The translations under genes were made by a program, and so were the position numbers. From Streptomyces sp. SAI-127 (GTDB lineage: Bacteria; Actinomycetota; Actinomycetes; Streptomycetales; Streptomycetaceae): DNA of 64,000 nucleotides. The notes below the pieces were generated by a model, which was not told the origin of the DNA, made no database searches, and saw only the letters and a list, made by a program, of their open reading frames with translations. The number at the start of each line of letters is the position of its first letter. Within the stretch, counting starts at the first letter, position 1. The DNA lies in assembly GCF_029894425.1 (NCBI RefSeq), contig NZ_JARXYJ010000001.1, positions 1,240,001 through 1,304,000 on the forward strand. Reading direction: 5' to 3'. Positions 17,551 through 25,806 of this stretch are shown piece after piece.

Positions 17551-17857
17551 ACTTCCCCCAGGTCACAGGCCACTCCCCCGGGCCGGGCGGCTCGGCGGGA
17601 GGCGGCGATGGGTTGCTCCGGCGTCTTGCGTTCCCGCCCGGGACGGGGGGCCCGGGAAGACGGGTGCGTGACGCCTATTGACACGCACTGTACTTCGTTA
17701 GTTAACTTCCTAACGAACGTCACGGTACTCGCCTGCCGTGGTCCGTCAGAGGCCCGTCCCGGGGCTTCCCTAGCTCTCCAAAGCCCTCCAACTTCCTTGC
17801 CCTCCGGCACGGTTCGCCCACCGTCGCAGCACACAGCGCAACGACGAAAGAGGTTCC
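17551..17857. promoter_or_regulatory. divergent regulatory region between ROK regulator and kinase gene
   Basis: This 307-base gap has no convincing gene. Its middle, around 17660-17720, is much less GC-rich than the surroundings and holds a candidate promoter and operator for the kinase gene. The remaining sequence on both sides is ordinary GC-rich leader, with AAAGAGG as the kinase ribosome-binding site at the right end. Confidence 0.6.
17678..17717 (+). promoter_or_regulatory. promoter with overlapping inverted-repeat operator
   Basis: TTGACA at 17678-17683 is a consensus -35 box. At suitable spacing come weak -10 candidates, TAGTTA (17699) or GTTAAC (17701). Exactly there lies the inverted repeat TTCGTTAG (17694-17701) / CTAACGAA (17710-17717), with eight perfect bases in each arm. 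A repressor bound here would block the promoter; the adjacent ROK regulator is the obvious candidate. Confidence 0.6.
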
Positions 17858-18757
17858 GTGCAGGACACCGCACCCCTGGTTGTCGGCATCGACGTGGGCG
17901 GCACCAAGACACAGCTCCGCGCGTTCGCGGGCGACACCCTCGTCGCCGATCACGTCCGGTCCAGCAGCGGCTGGCGGCCCCACGACCCGGTGGCCGCCGC
18001 CGGGTGGCTGGCCGCACTGGCCGCGGCCGCGCTTCCCACGGGCGCACGCCCGTCCGCCCTCGCCGTCGGCGGGCACGCCTGCGAGACCCCGCGCCAGTGC
18101 GCACAGATCCGCACCGCTCTGCAACTGCACTTCGACGCGCCCGCGCTGGTCGTGGGCGACGCCGAACTGCTCGTTCCCGCGGCGGGACTGGACAAGGGGA
18201 TCGGCCTGGTCGCCGGCACCGGATCCGTGGCCGTGGGCCGGTTCGCCGACGGCACACCGGTCCAGGTCGGCGGCTGGGGCGCGCTCCTCGGCGACGAGGG
18301 CGGAGCCGCCGGCCTCGTCCGCGAGGCCGTACGAGCCGTATGGGCGGCGCACGACCGCGGGGAAGAGCCCGAGCCTCTGACGCTCGGCCTGCTGTCCGGG
18401 TTCGACGTCCCCGAAGTACCCGCGCTCGGCGCCGCGCTGGAGCACGCCACCGCCGCCTCCGCCGAGTGGGGCCGGCACGCCCCGGCCGTGTTCGCCGCCG
18501 CCGAGGCGGGATCCCCGCTCGCCCGCACCGTGATCGCCGAGGCGGGCCGCGCCCTGGCCGGGCTCGTCGAACGGCTCGCCGCCCGCGGAGTGATGGTCGA
18601 CGACGTCGTGGTCGCGGGCAGTACCGTCCTCGCCCAGCCCTCGCTGTACGACGCCTTCGCGTCGGCGCTGGCCGACGGCGTGCCGTCGGCACGGCCGCGT
18701 CCCCTGCGGGCGCCGCCGGTGGACGGCGCGGTGGCGATGGCCCGTTCACTTCTGTGA
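17858..18757 (+). CDS. N-acetylglucosamine-kinase-like protein (BadF/BadG family)
   Basis: A 299-residue member of the ASKHA fold, BadF/BadG/BcrA/BcrD ATPase family, which includes N-acetylglucosamine kinase. The phosphate-1 motif is GIDVGGTKTQLR, the phosphate-2 region GLVAGTGSVAVG, and the substrate-adjacent block GGWGALLGDEGGAAGL is typical of GlcNAc kinase. It should phosphorylate an amino sugar, or a related sugar, after uptake. GTG start with AAAGAGG nine bases upstream. Divergent from the ROK regulator and the ABC operon, so it may be the kinase of that uptake route. Substrate is inferred, not shown. Confidence 0.8.
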   Translation: MQDTAPLVVGIDVGGTKTQLRAFAGDTLVADHVRSSSGWRPHDPVAAAGWLAALAAAALPTGARPSALAVGGHACETPRQCAQIRTALQLHFDAPALVVGDAELLVPAAGLDKGIGLVAGTGSVAVGRFADGTPVQVGGWGALLGDEGGAAGLVREAVRAVWAAHDRGEEPEPLTLGLLSGFDVPEVPALGAALEHATAASAEWGRHAPAVFAAAEAGSPLARTVIAEAGRALAGLVERLAARGVMVDDVVVAGSTVLAQPSLYDAFASALADGVPSARPRPLRAPPVDGAVAMARSLL

Positions 18758-18926
18758 CATCCGCCGGACGCCGAGTCTCCGCCGGTCCGACATGACTCGC
18801 CCGTAGATCTTCGCTTCTACGACTTCAGAAAGCGCATTCGTCGCACACGTCGCCTGACGCATCATGAGTCGCATCCGCACCACCGCCCCCGGCCGTACGG
18901 CCGCAGAACTCCAGAGAGGCAGATCC

Positions 18927-20858
18927 ATGCCGTCATCCGCCGGGCAGCACTCCCCCGCGTCGCTCACCGAACGCGCCGTGAAGCGAAGGGGATTCCTCAA
19001 GACGTCCCTGGGCGCCTCGGCCGGCATCCTGGCCGCCCCCACGTTCGCCTCCTGGCTGGGCGCCGCGGACGCCAAGGCCGCCACCGCCCCCGCCGCGTTC
19101 GTGGACGACTACAGGTCCAACGTCATGGCGAACCTGACGCCCGAGACCAACGCGGTGGTGCGGGTCCTCGGCGGGTTCGCCCGCATATGGAAGACCGGCG
19201 ACACCTGGAACACCGGCACTCCGCTGCGGCCCGAGGTGCTGCGCGCCAACATGCGCTACTGCGCCCGCGTCACCCAGGCCCGCACCGAGGCGCAGGCGAA
19301 GGAGGCCTTCCTCTACGACCGTCAGCACCAGAGCTACGCCATGATCGGCGGCCTCGGCCCGCTCGCCGGCCTCTACCGGTCCGGCGCCAAGGCGGTCACC
19401 TCGATCACCAGCGCGCCCGACACCACCCCGGCGACCACAATCAGCGACGCGGTGCCGGCCGACGCCCCCGCGGGTTCGGCGCTCGGCGCGGGCTCCTACG
19501 ACTCCTCGCTCGGCCAGGTGGCCAAGCTGGTCGACACCGTGCGCGGCCCGTACGCCTCGGGCAACCCCGGCAAGTACGCCTTCCAGTACCCGCGCCCGTG
19601 GCGCATGAACGAGGACAGCGAGGTCGTCGACACGGGCGCCAAGGACGCGCTCGGCTACCCGGTCTACGATTCCGAGGTGGTCGTCGCCACCCAGCTGCTG
19701 CGCCAGCGCAGCACCTCGCCGGTGGACGACGGCGGCTTCCCCAGCGGCCACACCAACGCCTTCCACCTGGCGGGCCTGGCCTTCGCGTACGCCGTACCCG
19801 AGCGCTTCCAGGAACTGGTCACCCGCGCCTTCGAGCTGAGCCACACCCGGATCATGTCCGGCATGCACTCGACGGTCGACGTCATGGGCGGTCGCATCAT
19901 GGCCACCGCACTGGCCGCCGCCACCCTGGCCGACGCCGCGAACGCCGACCTCAAGGCCGCGGCGCGGGCGCAGGCGCTGAAGTACTTCACCGAGCAGACC
20001 GGCACCACGGCCGACACGCTCTTCGCCTACGCCCACTCGGACGCCGCCGACGCGTACGCGGACCGGGACGCCAACGCCCGTTCCGTCAGGCCGCGGCTGA
20101 CCTATGTACTGAACCGGGACGGCGGCAACGAGCCGTTCACCGTGCCCAAGGGCGCGGAGGTGCTGCTGGAGACGCGGCTGCCCTACCTGGACGCGGCGCA
20201 GCGGCGTGAGGTGCTGCGGACCACCGGGCTGCCCTCGGGCTATGTCCTGCTGGACGGCTTCGAGCAGTGGGGCCGGCTCAACCTGTTCGCCGCGGCGGAC
20301 GGATACAGGTCCTTCGAATCCGACGTGACCGTCACGCTGGACGGGGCCTCGGGCGGCTTCCACGCGGCGGACGCCTGGCGCAACGACATCGACGGCTGCG
20401 GCGGTCTGACCAAGCGGGGCAGCGGCACGCTCACGCTGACGGGCCACAACCGGTACACCGGCGGAACCGTGCTCAAGGAAGGTGCGCTGGTCGCCGGTTC
20501 GGCGCACGCGCTCGGCCACGGCGACGTACGGGTGCAGGGCGGGAAGCTGACGGTGGGCGGCAAGTCGCTGCAGGTCCACGGGACGTACAGCCAGGAGGGC
20601 GGCGCGCTGGAGCTGACCCTGCGGTCGGGTCAGGAGCCGGTCCTGGAGGTGACGCGGCGCGCGGTGCTCGGGGCGGGCAGCGTCCTCTCGCTCGAGCTGG
20701 ACGCCGACAAGCCGCCGACGGCCGGGCGCACCGTCCGTGTCCTGGGCTGCCAGGGACTGCGCGGCCAGTTCGACCGCGTCGAACTGAACTCCGACACCCT
20801 GCGGGCCGTACCCGTCTACACGACGGAAGGTCTGTCGGTACGACTCCTGAAGCGGTGA
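18927..20858 (+). CDS. Tat-exported PAP2 phosphatase with autotransporter-type beta repeat
   Basis: A 643-residue exported enzyme. The twin-arginine signal is KRRGFLKTSLG near residues 19-29 with AxA-type cleavage after AKA. The acid-phosphatase/haloperoxidase core shows all three PAP2 motifs: K-x6-RP (KYAFQYPRP), PSGH, and R-x5-H-x3-D (RIMSGMHSTVD). The C-terminal part holds a sequence typical of autotransporter-associated beta-strand repeats (GSGTLTLTGHNRYTGGTVL, then GALVAGSAHALG). It probably removes phosphate from an extracellular substrate. I use the ATG at 18927 because GAGAGG precedes it; an in-frame ATG at 18864 lacks such a site. The gene stands alone, 169 bases after the kinase gene. 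Confidence 0.85.
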   Translation: MPSSAGQHSPASLTERAVKRRGFLKTSLGASAGILAAPTFASWLGAADAKAATAPAAFVDDYRSNVMANLTPETNAVVRVLGGFARIWKTGDTWNTGTPLRPEVLRANMRYCARVTQARTEAQAKEAFLYDRQHQSYAMIGGLGPLAGLYRSGAKAVTSITSAPDTTPATTISDAVPADAPAGSALGAGSYDSSLGQVAKLVDTVRGPYASGNPGKYAFQYPRPWRMNEDSEVVDTGAKDALGYPVYDSEVVVATQLLRQRSTSPVDDGGFPSGHTNAFHLAGLAFAYAVPERFQELVTRAFELSHTRIMSGMHSTVDVMGGRIMATALAAATLADAANADLKAAARAQALKYFTEQTGTTADTLFAYAHSDAADAYADRDANARSVRPRLTYVLNRDGGNEPFTVPKGAEVLLETRLPYLDAAQRREVLRTTGLPSGYVLLDGFEQWGRLNLFAAADGYRSFESDVTVTLDGASGGFHAADAWRNDIDGCGGLTKRGSGTLTLTGHNRYTGGTVLKEGALVAGSAHALGHGDVRVQGGKLTVGGKSLQVHGTYSQEGGALELTLRSGQEPVLEVTRRAVLGAGSVLSLELDADKPPTAGRTVRVLGCQGLRGQFDRVELNSDTLRAVPVYTTEGLSVRLLKR

Positions 20859-20952
20859 CGCCGCGCGGGGCGGGAGCTGATGCGAGAGTGGCCCTCATGA
20901 GGTGCCCCCGCATCGCTCCCGCCACCGCCCGGCCGGTCCCACCGCGGGGCGG

Positions 20953-22632
20953 ATGATGGCGAGCGAGCAGCAGACGGTCCTGGACCCGGTCCCCGAGTCC
21001 GGGCCCCGCGACGACGAGGTGCGGCAGCCGCGACCGGCCCGGCGGTGGCTGGTGCCGCTCCTCGTCGTCGTGCTGCTCGCCCAGATGGCCGCCGTCATGG
21101 TGACGACCGCCGTGCAGCAGACCCCGACGATCGACGAACCCGTCTACGTGGCCACGGCCGCCGAGTACCTCCACGGTCAGGGCATCCGCTACAACCCCGA
21201 GCACCCGCCGCTCGGCAAGCTCGTCGTCGCCGTCGGGGTGGCGATCGCCGACCCGCACGTGGACACGGCGTTCGACGGGCCCCAGATCGACCTGGGCCCC
21301 CACCTGCTGTACGAGTCGGGCAACGACCCCTGGCGGCTGATGTTCTGGGCCAGGCTCCCGGTGATCGTGCTGACGCTGCTGTTCGGGCTGGTCGTGTTCG
21401 CCTTCGCCCGGGAACTCGCCGGAAGGGCTGCGGGCCTCACGGCGCTCGCCCTGTACGCCTTCTCCCCCGACGTCGTCGCCCACGGTTCCCTGGCCACACT
21501 CGACGTGCCGACGGCCGGCTTCCTGCTCACCTCGGTGTGGCTGCTGTGGCGGGCCCGCCTACGGCCACGGCTGTACGTGCCGCTCGCCGGTCTGGCGCTC
21601 GGCGCGGCCCTGGCGACGAAGATGAGCGCGCTGCCGGCCGCGCCGGTCCTGCTGGCACTGGCCGTCCTCTCGGTGTGGAGCGCGGGTCGCGGTGACGAGA
21701 CCCGCCGCCGGCTGCTGCGCGTCCTCGCAGGGGCCGCCGTCGTGGCTCTGGCCGCCGTCGCCGTCGTCTGGGCCTCGTATCTGGTGGTCGATCCGCGGCT
21801 TCGGGGGGCGTCCCAGGACCAGGTGCCGGTGGTGCACGGGCTGCGGGGGACCCTCGTCGATCTGCTGCCGTTCCCCCAGGCCTACGCGGACGGGATGCGC
21901 GTCCAGTTCCGCTTCGAGAACCACCCGTGGGAGGGCTTCCTGTTCGGGCGGGTGTACACCGGGCACCTCTGGTACTACCTGCCGGCGGCGCTCCTGGTGA
22001 AGACCCCGCTGGGCCTGCTCGCGCTGTGGGCCGCCGGTGCCGTGGTGCTGCTCGCGGTACGGCGGCTGCGGCCCGCCGCGCCGTATGTGCTCGTGCCCGC
22101 AGGAGTGCTGCTCGCCTCGGCCATGACGGGCTCACGCGACTTCGGCACCCGGTACACGCTCTTCCTGCCCATGTTCCTGACGGTGGCCGCCGGATGTGTC
22201 GTGGCGGTGCGCCGTCGCCTGACGACGGTCGTGACCGGGGCGCTGGTGCTGTTCGTCGCGGTCAGCTCGCTGCTGACCTTCCCCTTCTATCTGCCGTACT
22301 CCAACGAGGCGTTCGGCGGACCGGACCGCACCCATCTGCGGCTGCACGACTCCAACGTCGACTGGGGACAGGACCTCGGCCGGCTCGCCGACCGGCTGCG
22401 CGAGCGCTATCCGGACGAACGGGTCTGGCTCGTCTACAAGGGCAGCGGGCTGCCGTCCGCCTACGGCATCGAGGCGTCCGATCCGCGCGAGGTGCCGGTG
22501 GACGACGTGCGCGGACTGCTGGTCGTGTCGGACTCCTCGGTCGCCAAGGCGAAGGGCCGGCTGGCCGAGCTGATCGACAGCAGCCGTCCCGTCGACGAGG
22601 TCGGTCACTCGATCACGATCTATCGCCGATGA
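20953..22632 (+). CDS. GT39-like membrane glycosyltransferase
   Basis: A 559-residue membrane protein resembling dolichyl-phosphate-mannose protein mannosyltransferases and related polyprenyl-sugar transferases. After the first helix, the external loop has the acidic motif TIDEPVYVATAAEYLHGQG and the HPPLGKLVVA sequence characteristic of the family; about eleven helices follow, and the C-terminal 100 residues are soluble (HDSNVDWGQDLGRLADRL). It should transfer a sugar from a lipid carrier to an extracellular acceptor. The start is one of two adjacent ATGs (20953 or 20956) behind GGGGCGG. It follows the PAP2 gene by 94 bases on the same strand. Confidence 0.8.
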   Translation: MMASEQQTVLDPVPESGPRDDEVRQPRPARRWLVPLLVVVLLAQMAAVMVTTAVQQTPTIDEPVYVATAAEYLHGQGIRYNPEHPPLGKLVVAVGVAIADPHVDTAFDGPQIDLGPHLLYESGNDPWRLMFWARLPVIVLTLLFGLVVFAFARELAGRAAGLTALALYAFSPDVVAHGSLATLDVPTAGFLLTSVWLLWRARLRPRLYVPLAGLALGAALATKMSALPAAPVLLALAVLSVWSAGRGDETRRRLLRVLAGAAVVALAAVAVVWASYLVVDPRLRGASQDQVPVVHGLRGTLVDLLPFPQAYADGMRVQFRFENHPWEGFLFGRVYTGHLWYYLPAALLVKTPLGLLALWAAGAVVLLAVRRLRPAAPYVLVPAGVLLASAMTGSRDFGTRYTLFLPMFLTVAAGCVVAVRRRLTTVVTGALVLFVAVSSLLTFPFYLPYSNEAFGGPDRTHLRLHDSNVDWGQDLGRLADRLRERYPDERVWLVYKGSGLPSAYGIEASDPREVPVDDVRGLLVVSDSSVAKAKGRLAELIDSSRPVDEVGHSITIYRR

Positions 22633-22661
22633 TCACCGCACCGAGCGTGAGACCCGTCCGC

Positions 22662-23063
22662 TCAGCGGATCGCCTGCTGGAATCCCTCGGCGCTCACATG
22701 CGGCATCGCCCCGCTCGTCACGCGGTAACGGCCGTTGGGCACATGGTCGGACCTGGAGATGTGCACGGTGAGCGGCCCCGCCCATTCGTATCCCTGCCGC
22801 TCGCCGTGCCGGGCCAGGCTGTCCGTGAGCGCCTGGCCCACACTGCTGTCCCGGCGCACCAGTTCGTCGTAGGCGAAGTCCGCGAGCTCCACGTCGTAGG
22901 CGTTCGGGACCACCACCCGGCTCTCACTGCACACGACCACGTGGCTGTCGCACTCGCGCCGCAGTGCCTCGAGGAGTTCGACGGGCTCCCGGTCGAGGAC
23001 CCGTGCCCACAGTGCCTCCCATCCGTGCTCCATGGCCTGTTCCAGCGTGCTCAGCGCACCCAT
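22662..23063 (-). CDS. stand-alone DUF3662 (FhaA N-terminal type) protein
   Basis: A 133-residue protein that matches the N-terminal domain of the mycobacterial/Streptomyces FhaA protein: a start of the form GALSTLEQAMEHGWEALWAR, then VELLEALRRECDSHVVV, VVVPNAYDVELA and a GPLTVHISRSD strand. In FhaA this domain precedes an FHA phosphothreonine-binding domain; here the protein stops at its end, so no FHA domain is present. Its role is therefore unclear; FhaA itself acts in peptidoglycan synthesis regulation. A 46-codon gene lies 41 bases upstream on the same strand. It converges on the glycosyltransferase gene. Confidence 0.75.
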   Translation of the reverse strand: MGALSTLEQAMEHGWEALWARVLDREPVELLEALRRECDSHVVVCSESRVVVPNAYDVELADFAYDELVRRDSSVGQALTDSLARHGERQGYEWAGPLTVHISRSDHVPNGRYRVTSGAMPHVSAEGFQQAIR

Positions 23064-23103
23064 TGCGTCTCACCTGCCGAAAGATCTGGTTTCGCGTGCG
23101 GCG

Positions 23104-23244
23104 TCATTCCTGGGCGAAGTCGTCGGGCTCCACCCGCGCCTCCTCGAACGCCTCGCGCAGGGTGCGGCCGCTGCCGCCGGGCGCCTGGGGTGTGTCCTCG
23201 TCGCCGGTCCGCGGCTCGGGCCGGTCCTTCTCGGGGACGGTCAT
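23104..23244 (-). CDS. small acidic hydrophilic protein, 46 residues
   Basis: ATG at 23244 preceded by GAGGAG at nine bases, the best ribosome-binding site in this stretch. The product is charged and proline-rich at the N-terminus (TVPEKDRPEPRTGDEDTP), followed by an amphipathic acidic helix (TLREAFEEARVEPDDFAQE). It has no membrane segment. It is followed by the DUF3662 gene on the same strand and may be its partner or leader. No known family recognised. Confidence 0.5.
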   Translation of the reverse strand: MTVPEKDRPEPRTGDEDTPQAPGGSGRTLREAFEEARVEPDDFAQE

Positions 23245-23412
23245 ACGGAAGTGCTCCTCGGATGTCGTGGAAGGGTGTGCGCAGGGCGGGTTCCCGTCCG
23301 GCGGCCACGTATCCGTCCCTCCTGGTGGTAGCCGGACGCTTTCGTACAAGCGCTGGTCACCGAGGGGTGTGAGCTATCTTGACTCCCCGTGGCAGACAAA
23401 GGAGGCGCCTCG

Positions 23413-24336
23413 GTGTCATCGCCGCAGCAGGCACGCGCACAGGCATCCGCGATCACCTCGGGCAGGACCGCACCGGAAACGGAGGCCGCCCCGGCCTCCC
23501 AGCTCAGGACCCTCTTCGACAGGCCCCGGCTCTCCCCGGGCCAGCGGCGCATCGCGCAGTACCTGATCGAGCACATCACCGAAGCGGCGTTCCTCTCCAT
23601 CACCGATCTCGCCGAGCGCGTCGGCGTGAGCCAGCCCTCGGTGACGCGGTTCGCCGCGGCCGTGGGCTTCAGCGGCTATCCCGCGCTGCGGGAGAAACTC
23701 CAGTCGATCGCGCTCAGCACCCTCGCCGGCGGCCCGGTCGCGGACGACGAGTCGCGCGGCAACGAACTCCAGGCCGCGGTCGACGCGGAGATCGAGAACC
23801 TGGAGAACCTGCGTCGCGACTTCGCCGACCCCGACCAGATGATCGAGCTCGGCCGCAAGCTGTCCGAGTCGACCCCGCTGACCCTCCTGGGCCTGCGCAT
23901 CTCGGCGTCCCTGGCCGAGTACTTCGCCTATGCGGCACGCCGTATCCATCCCGACGTACGGCTGGTCACACGCGGCGGGAGCGTCGCCTACGACGCCCTG
24001 CTGCAGTCGCGCGAGGCGGGCGGCACCTGGGTACTCGCGTTCTCCATGCCACGGCACGCCCAGGAGACCCTCACCGCTCTGCGGGTCGCCCGCAGCGCCG
24101 GCCTGAAGGTCGCCCTCGTCACGGATCTGGCGCTCGGGCACGTGGCCGACGAGGCGGACGTCGTCTTCAGCACCGGCACGGGCTCCCGGCTGGTCTTCGA
24201 CTCCTACGCGGCACCCGGTGTGATCGCCGCCGCCCTGCTCCAGGCCATGACCGACGCCGACCCCGAGCGCACCCAGGCACGGCTCGAGGAGTACGAACAG
24301 ATCTCCGACCAGCACCAGTTCTTCCTCAGGGACTGA
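23413..24336 (+). CDS. MurR/RpiR-family transcriptional regulator
   Basis: A regulator of about 307 residues with an N-terminal RpiR helix-turn-helix (SITDLAERVGVSQPSVTRFA) and a C-terminal SIS (sugar isomerase) domain that would bind a phosphosugar (LTLLGLRISASLAEYFAYA and VLAFSMPRHAQETLTAL). GTG at 23413 is chosen because AGGAGG lies seven bases before it. An upstream in-frame GTG at 23389 follows a possible -10 box (TATCTT) closely and could serve as a leaderless start. Target genes are unknown; a palindromic site lies just downstream in the next gap. Confidence 0.88.
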   Translation: MSSPQQARAQASAITSGRTAPETEAAPASQLRTLFDRPRLSPGQRRIAQYLIEHITEAAFLSITDLAERVGVSQPSVTRFAAAVGFSGYPALREKLQSIALSTLAGGPVADDESRGNELQAAVDAEIENLENLRRDFADPDQMIELGRKLSESTPLTLLGLRISASLAEYFAYAARRIHPDVRLVTRGGSVAYDALLQSREAGGTWVLAFSMPRHAQETLTALRVARSAGLKVALVTDLALGHVADEADVVFSTGTGSRLVFDSYAAPGVIAAALLQAMTDADPERTQARLEEYEQISDQHQFFLRD

Positions 24337-24691
24337 CCCCTCCTCCCCCGGTCATACGGCTTCACAAGGGGACCATCCGTAATAAATCGAGCATGAATGT
24401 TTTCATACTCCTTGCCAAGCGGACGGCATATATAAATACTTCTCACGGATCACCCCCGGGACCACTCCGGGACCCGTCCGCACCTCTGTCCCCGTCCCCA
24501 CCCCCCACACCGCCCGAGAGGGCTCCTGTACGGACATCCCGAGCCGTCGTCACCTACCCGCGTCGGCGCCCGGGATGTTCGATGGGCCTCGCCTGCACGC
24601 GGGCCCTTGGCGGCCCCGGTCATCCCCTAGACCGGGGCCGCGCAACCCCTCGGACCACCCGCACGACGCCGTACACCCGGAAGCGATCACC
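24337..24691. other. gene-free AT-rich gap with palindrome
   Basis: These 355 bases hold no convincing gene. Bases 24375-24450 are unusually AT-rich for this genome (AATAAATCGAGC, then CATATATAAATAC) and contain the inverted repeat ATGAA-tgtt-TTCAT at 24393-24406, an arrangement similar to half sites of RpiR-type or other small-palindrome regulators. A promoter for the gene at 24692 probably lies here. The right half is GC-rich and shows nothing recognisable. Confidence 0.5.
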
Positions 24692-25078
24692 ATGCCCCTG
24701 ACGACCACGCGGACCACCACCCGTCTCGGCCCGGACTGGCCGTGCCAGGTCAAGACGCCCGGCAGCTACGACTGGGAGCGTTCCGCGGCCAAGTGGCTGC
24801 GTGAACTGGTGCCGGCGCGGTACGCGAGCTATCCGGCCCTGATGCGGCACACCGTGCTCCTCGCCCGGCACGCGCAGATCCAGGTCCAGCACGAGATCCG
24901 GGTCGCCCGCACCGCGCTGCAGACCGCCCGGGCGGACCTGCCGTCACTCGGGCTGCCGGAGTCGGTCATCGAGCACACGATCAAGCTGTACGCCGCCGAG
25001 GTCCTGCAGCTCCAGCACATCGCCCGCAGCATCCGCGCGGTCACCCAGGCCCTGGTCGACCACCACCACGGGCGCTGA
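24692..25078 (+). CDS. conserved hypothetical protein
   Basis: A 128-residue soluble, mostly alpha-helical protein. After a threonine-rich N-terminus it has a tryptophan-containing segment (SYDWERSAAKWLRELVPARY) and then three long amphipathic helices, the last one rich in Q, H and A (VLQLQHIARSIRAVTQALV). The ATG is preceded by GGAAGCG at acceptable spacing. No family recognised and no clear link to its neighbours. Confidence 0.6.
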   Translation: MPLTTTRTTTRLGPDWPCQVKTPGSYDWERSAAKWLRELVPARYASYPALMRHTVLLARHAQIQVQHEIRVARTALQTARADLPSLGLPESVIEHTIKLYAAEVLQLQHIARSIRAVTQALVDHHHGR

Positions 25079-25126
25079 CCCGCCCCGAGGGCATGACCCA
25101 CGCCGTACGTGGGACCCGTGGTACCC

Positions 25127-25693
25127 ATGAGCACCACCGAAGTACGGCGCGGGGATCCGGTCACCACGGTCCTCACCTGGGAGGTGCGTCCCGGCCGGGA
25201 GCAGGAGTTCGAGCGCTGGACGCGCGGGATCACCCGCTGCGCCAGACGGTTCCCGGGCAATGAGGGCGTCTCCTGGCTGCGTCCCGAGGACGGTCACCGC
25301 TTCCACGCGGTGCTGCGCTGGTCCGACGCGCACCGGCTCACCGCCTGGCTGGAGTCGGACGAGCGGGCGAGCTGGCACGCGCGGATCGACGACATCGCCA
25401 TCGAACTCGGCAGCGAACGGCAGTCGACCACCGGGCTCGAGACCTGGTTCAGCCTGCCAGGCACCACGGTGCGGCCCCCGGTCCGCTGGAAGATGGTGCT
25501 GACCACGTTCCTCGGCGCCTTCCCGTGCACGCTGCTGATCCAGTGGCTGGTGACGCCCCGCACGGCCGCCTGGCCCCTGCCGCTGCGGGCCGCGGTGTTC
25601 CCGGTGGTGCTGCTCCCGGTACTCACGTACCTGGTGATGCCACTGCTGAGCCGGCTGCTGCGAAGGTGGCTGTACCCGCCGCCCGGCCACTGA
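25127..25693 (+). CDS. ABM-domain protein with C-terminal membrane anchor
   Basis: A 188-residue protein with an N-terminal antibiotic-biosynthesis-monooxygenase-like (ferredoxin-like dimeric) domain, visible as TTVLTWEVRPGREQEFERW and the following FPGNEGVSWLRPEDGHRF, and two or three C-terminal hydrophobic helices (FLGAFPCTLLIQWLV and AVFPVVLLPVLTYLVMPLL). Such proteins are usually cofactor-free oxygenases or simply ligand-binding; the anchor places it at the membrane. ATG at 25127 is taken as start; GTG at 25109 is possible and neither has a strong ribosome-binding site. Confidence 0.7.
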   Translation: MSTTEVRRGDPVTTVLTWEVRPGREQEFERWTRGITRCARRFPGNEGVSWLRPEDGHRFHAVLRWSDAHRLTAWLESDERASWHARIDDIAIELGSERQSTTGLETWFSLPGTTVRPPVRWKMVLTTFLGAFPCTLLIQWLVTPRTAAWPLPLRAAVFPVVLLPVLTYLVMPLLSRLLRRWLYPPPGH

Positions 25694-25806
25694 CCCAGCG
25701 CGAACCGGGGCGCGCGGCCGGTTCCGTCAACCGGCGGGCTCACCGGTGTGTGGGATGTCTGTTCAAGACCGCGATCGGCAGGTGGCGCATGTGCGATGCT
25801 CAACAC

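Noticed and set aside
14710..18795. Very long open frame on the plus strand across the binding-protein and ROK genes
   Set aside because: It is antisense to clearly real genes and continues through them; the composition is that of a mirror frame in GC-rich DNA, without domains or a start signal.
18827..18840. AGAAAGCGCATTCG as a further LacI-type site before the PAP2 gene
   Set aside because: The palindrome is broken in the second half and the gene has no sugar link.
4670..22632. Secondary-metabolite gene cluster
   Set aside because: No polyketide synthase, NRPS, terpene synthase or RiPP core/enzyme set is present; the glycosyltransferase-like genes and NTF2-like genes are scattered.
24622..24645. 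CTAGACC stretch as a DasR (dre) site
   Set aside because: Only the centre matches; the flanking TGGT/ACCA positions needed for dre are absent.
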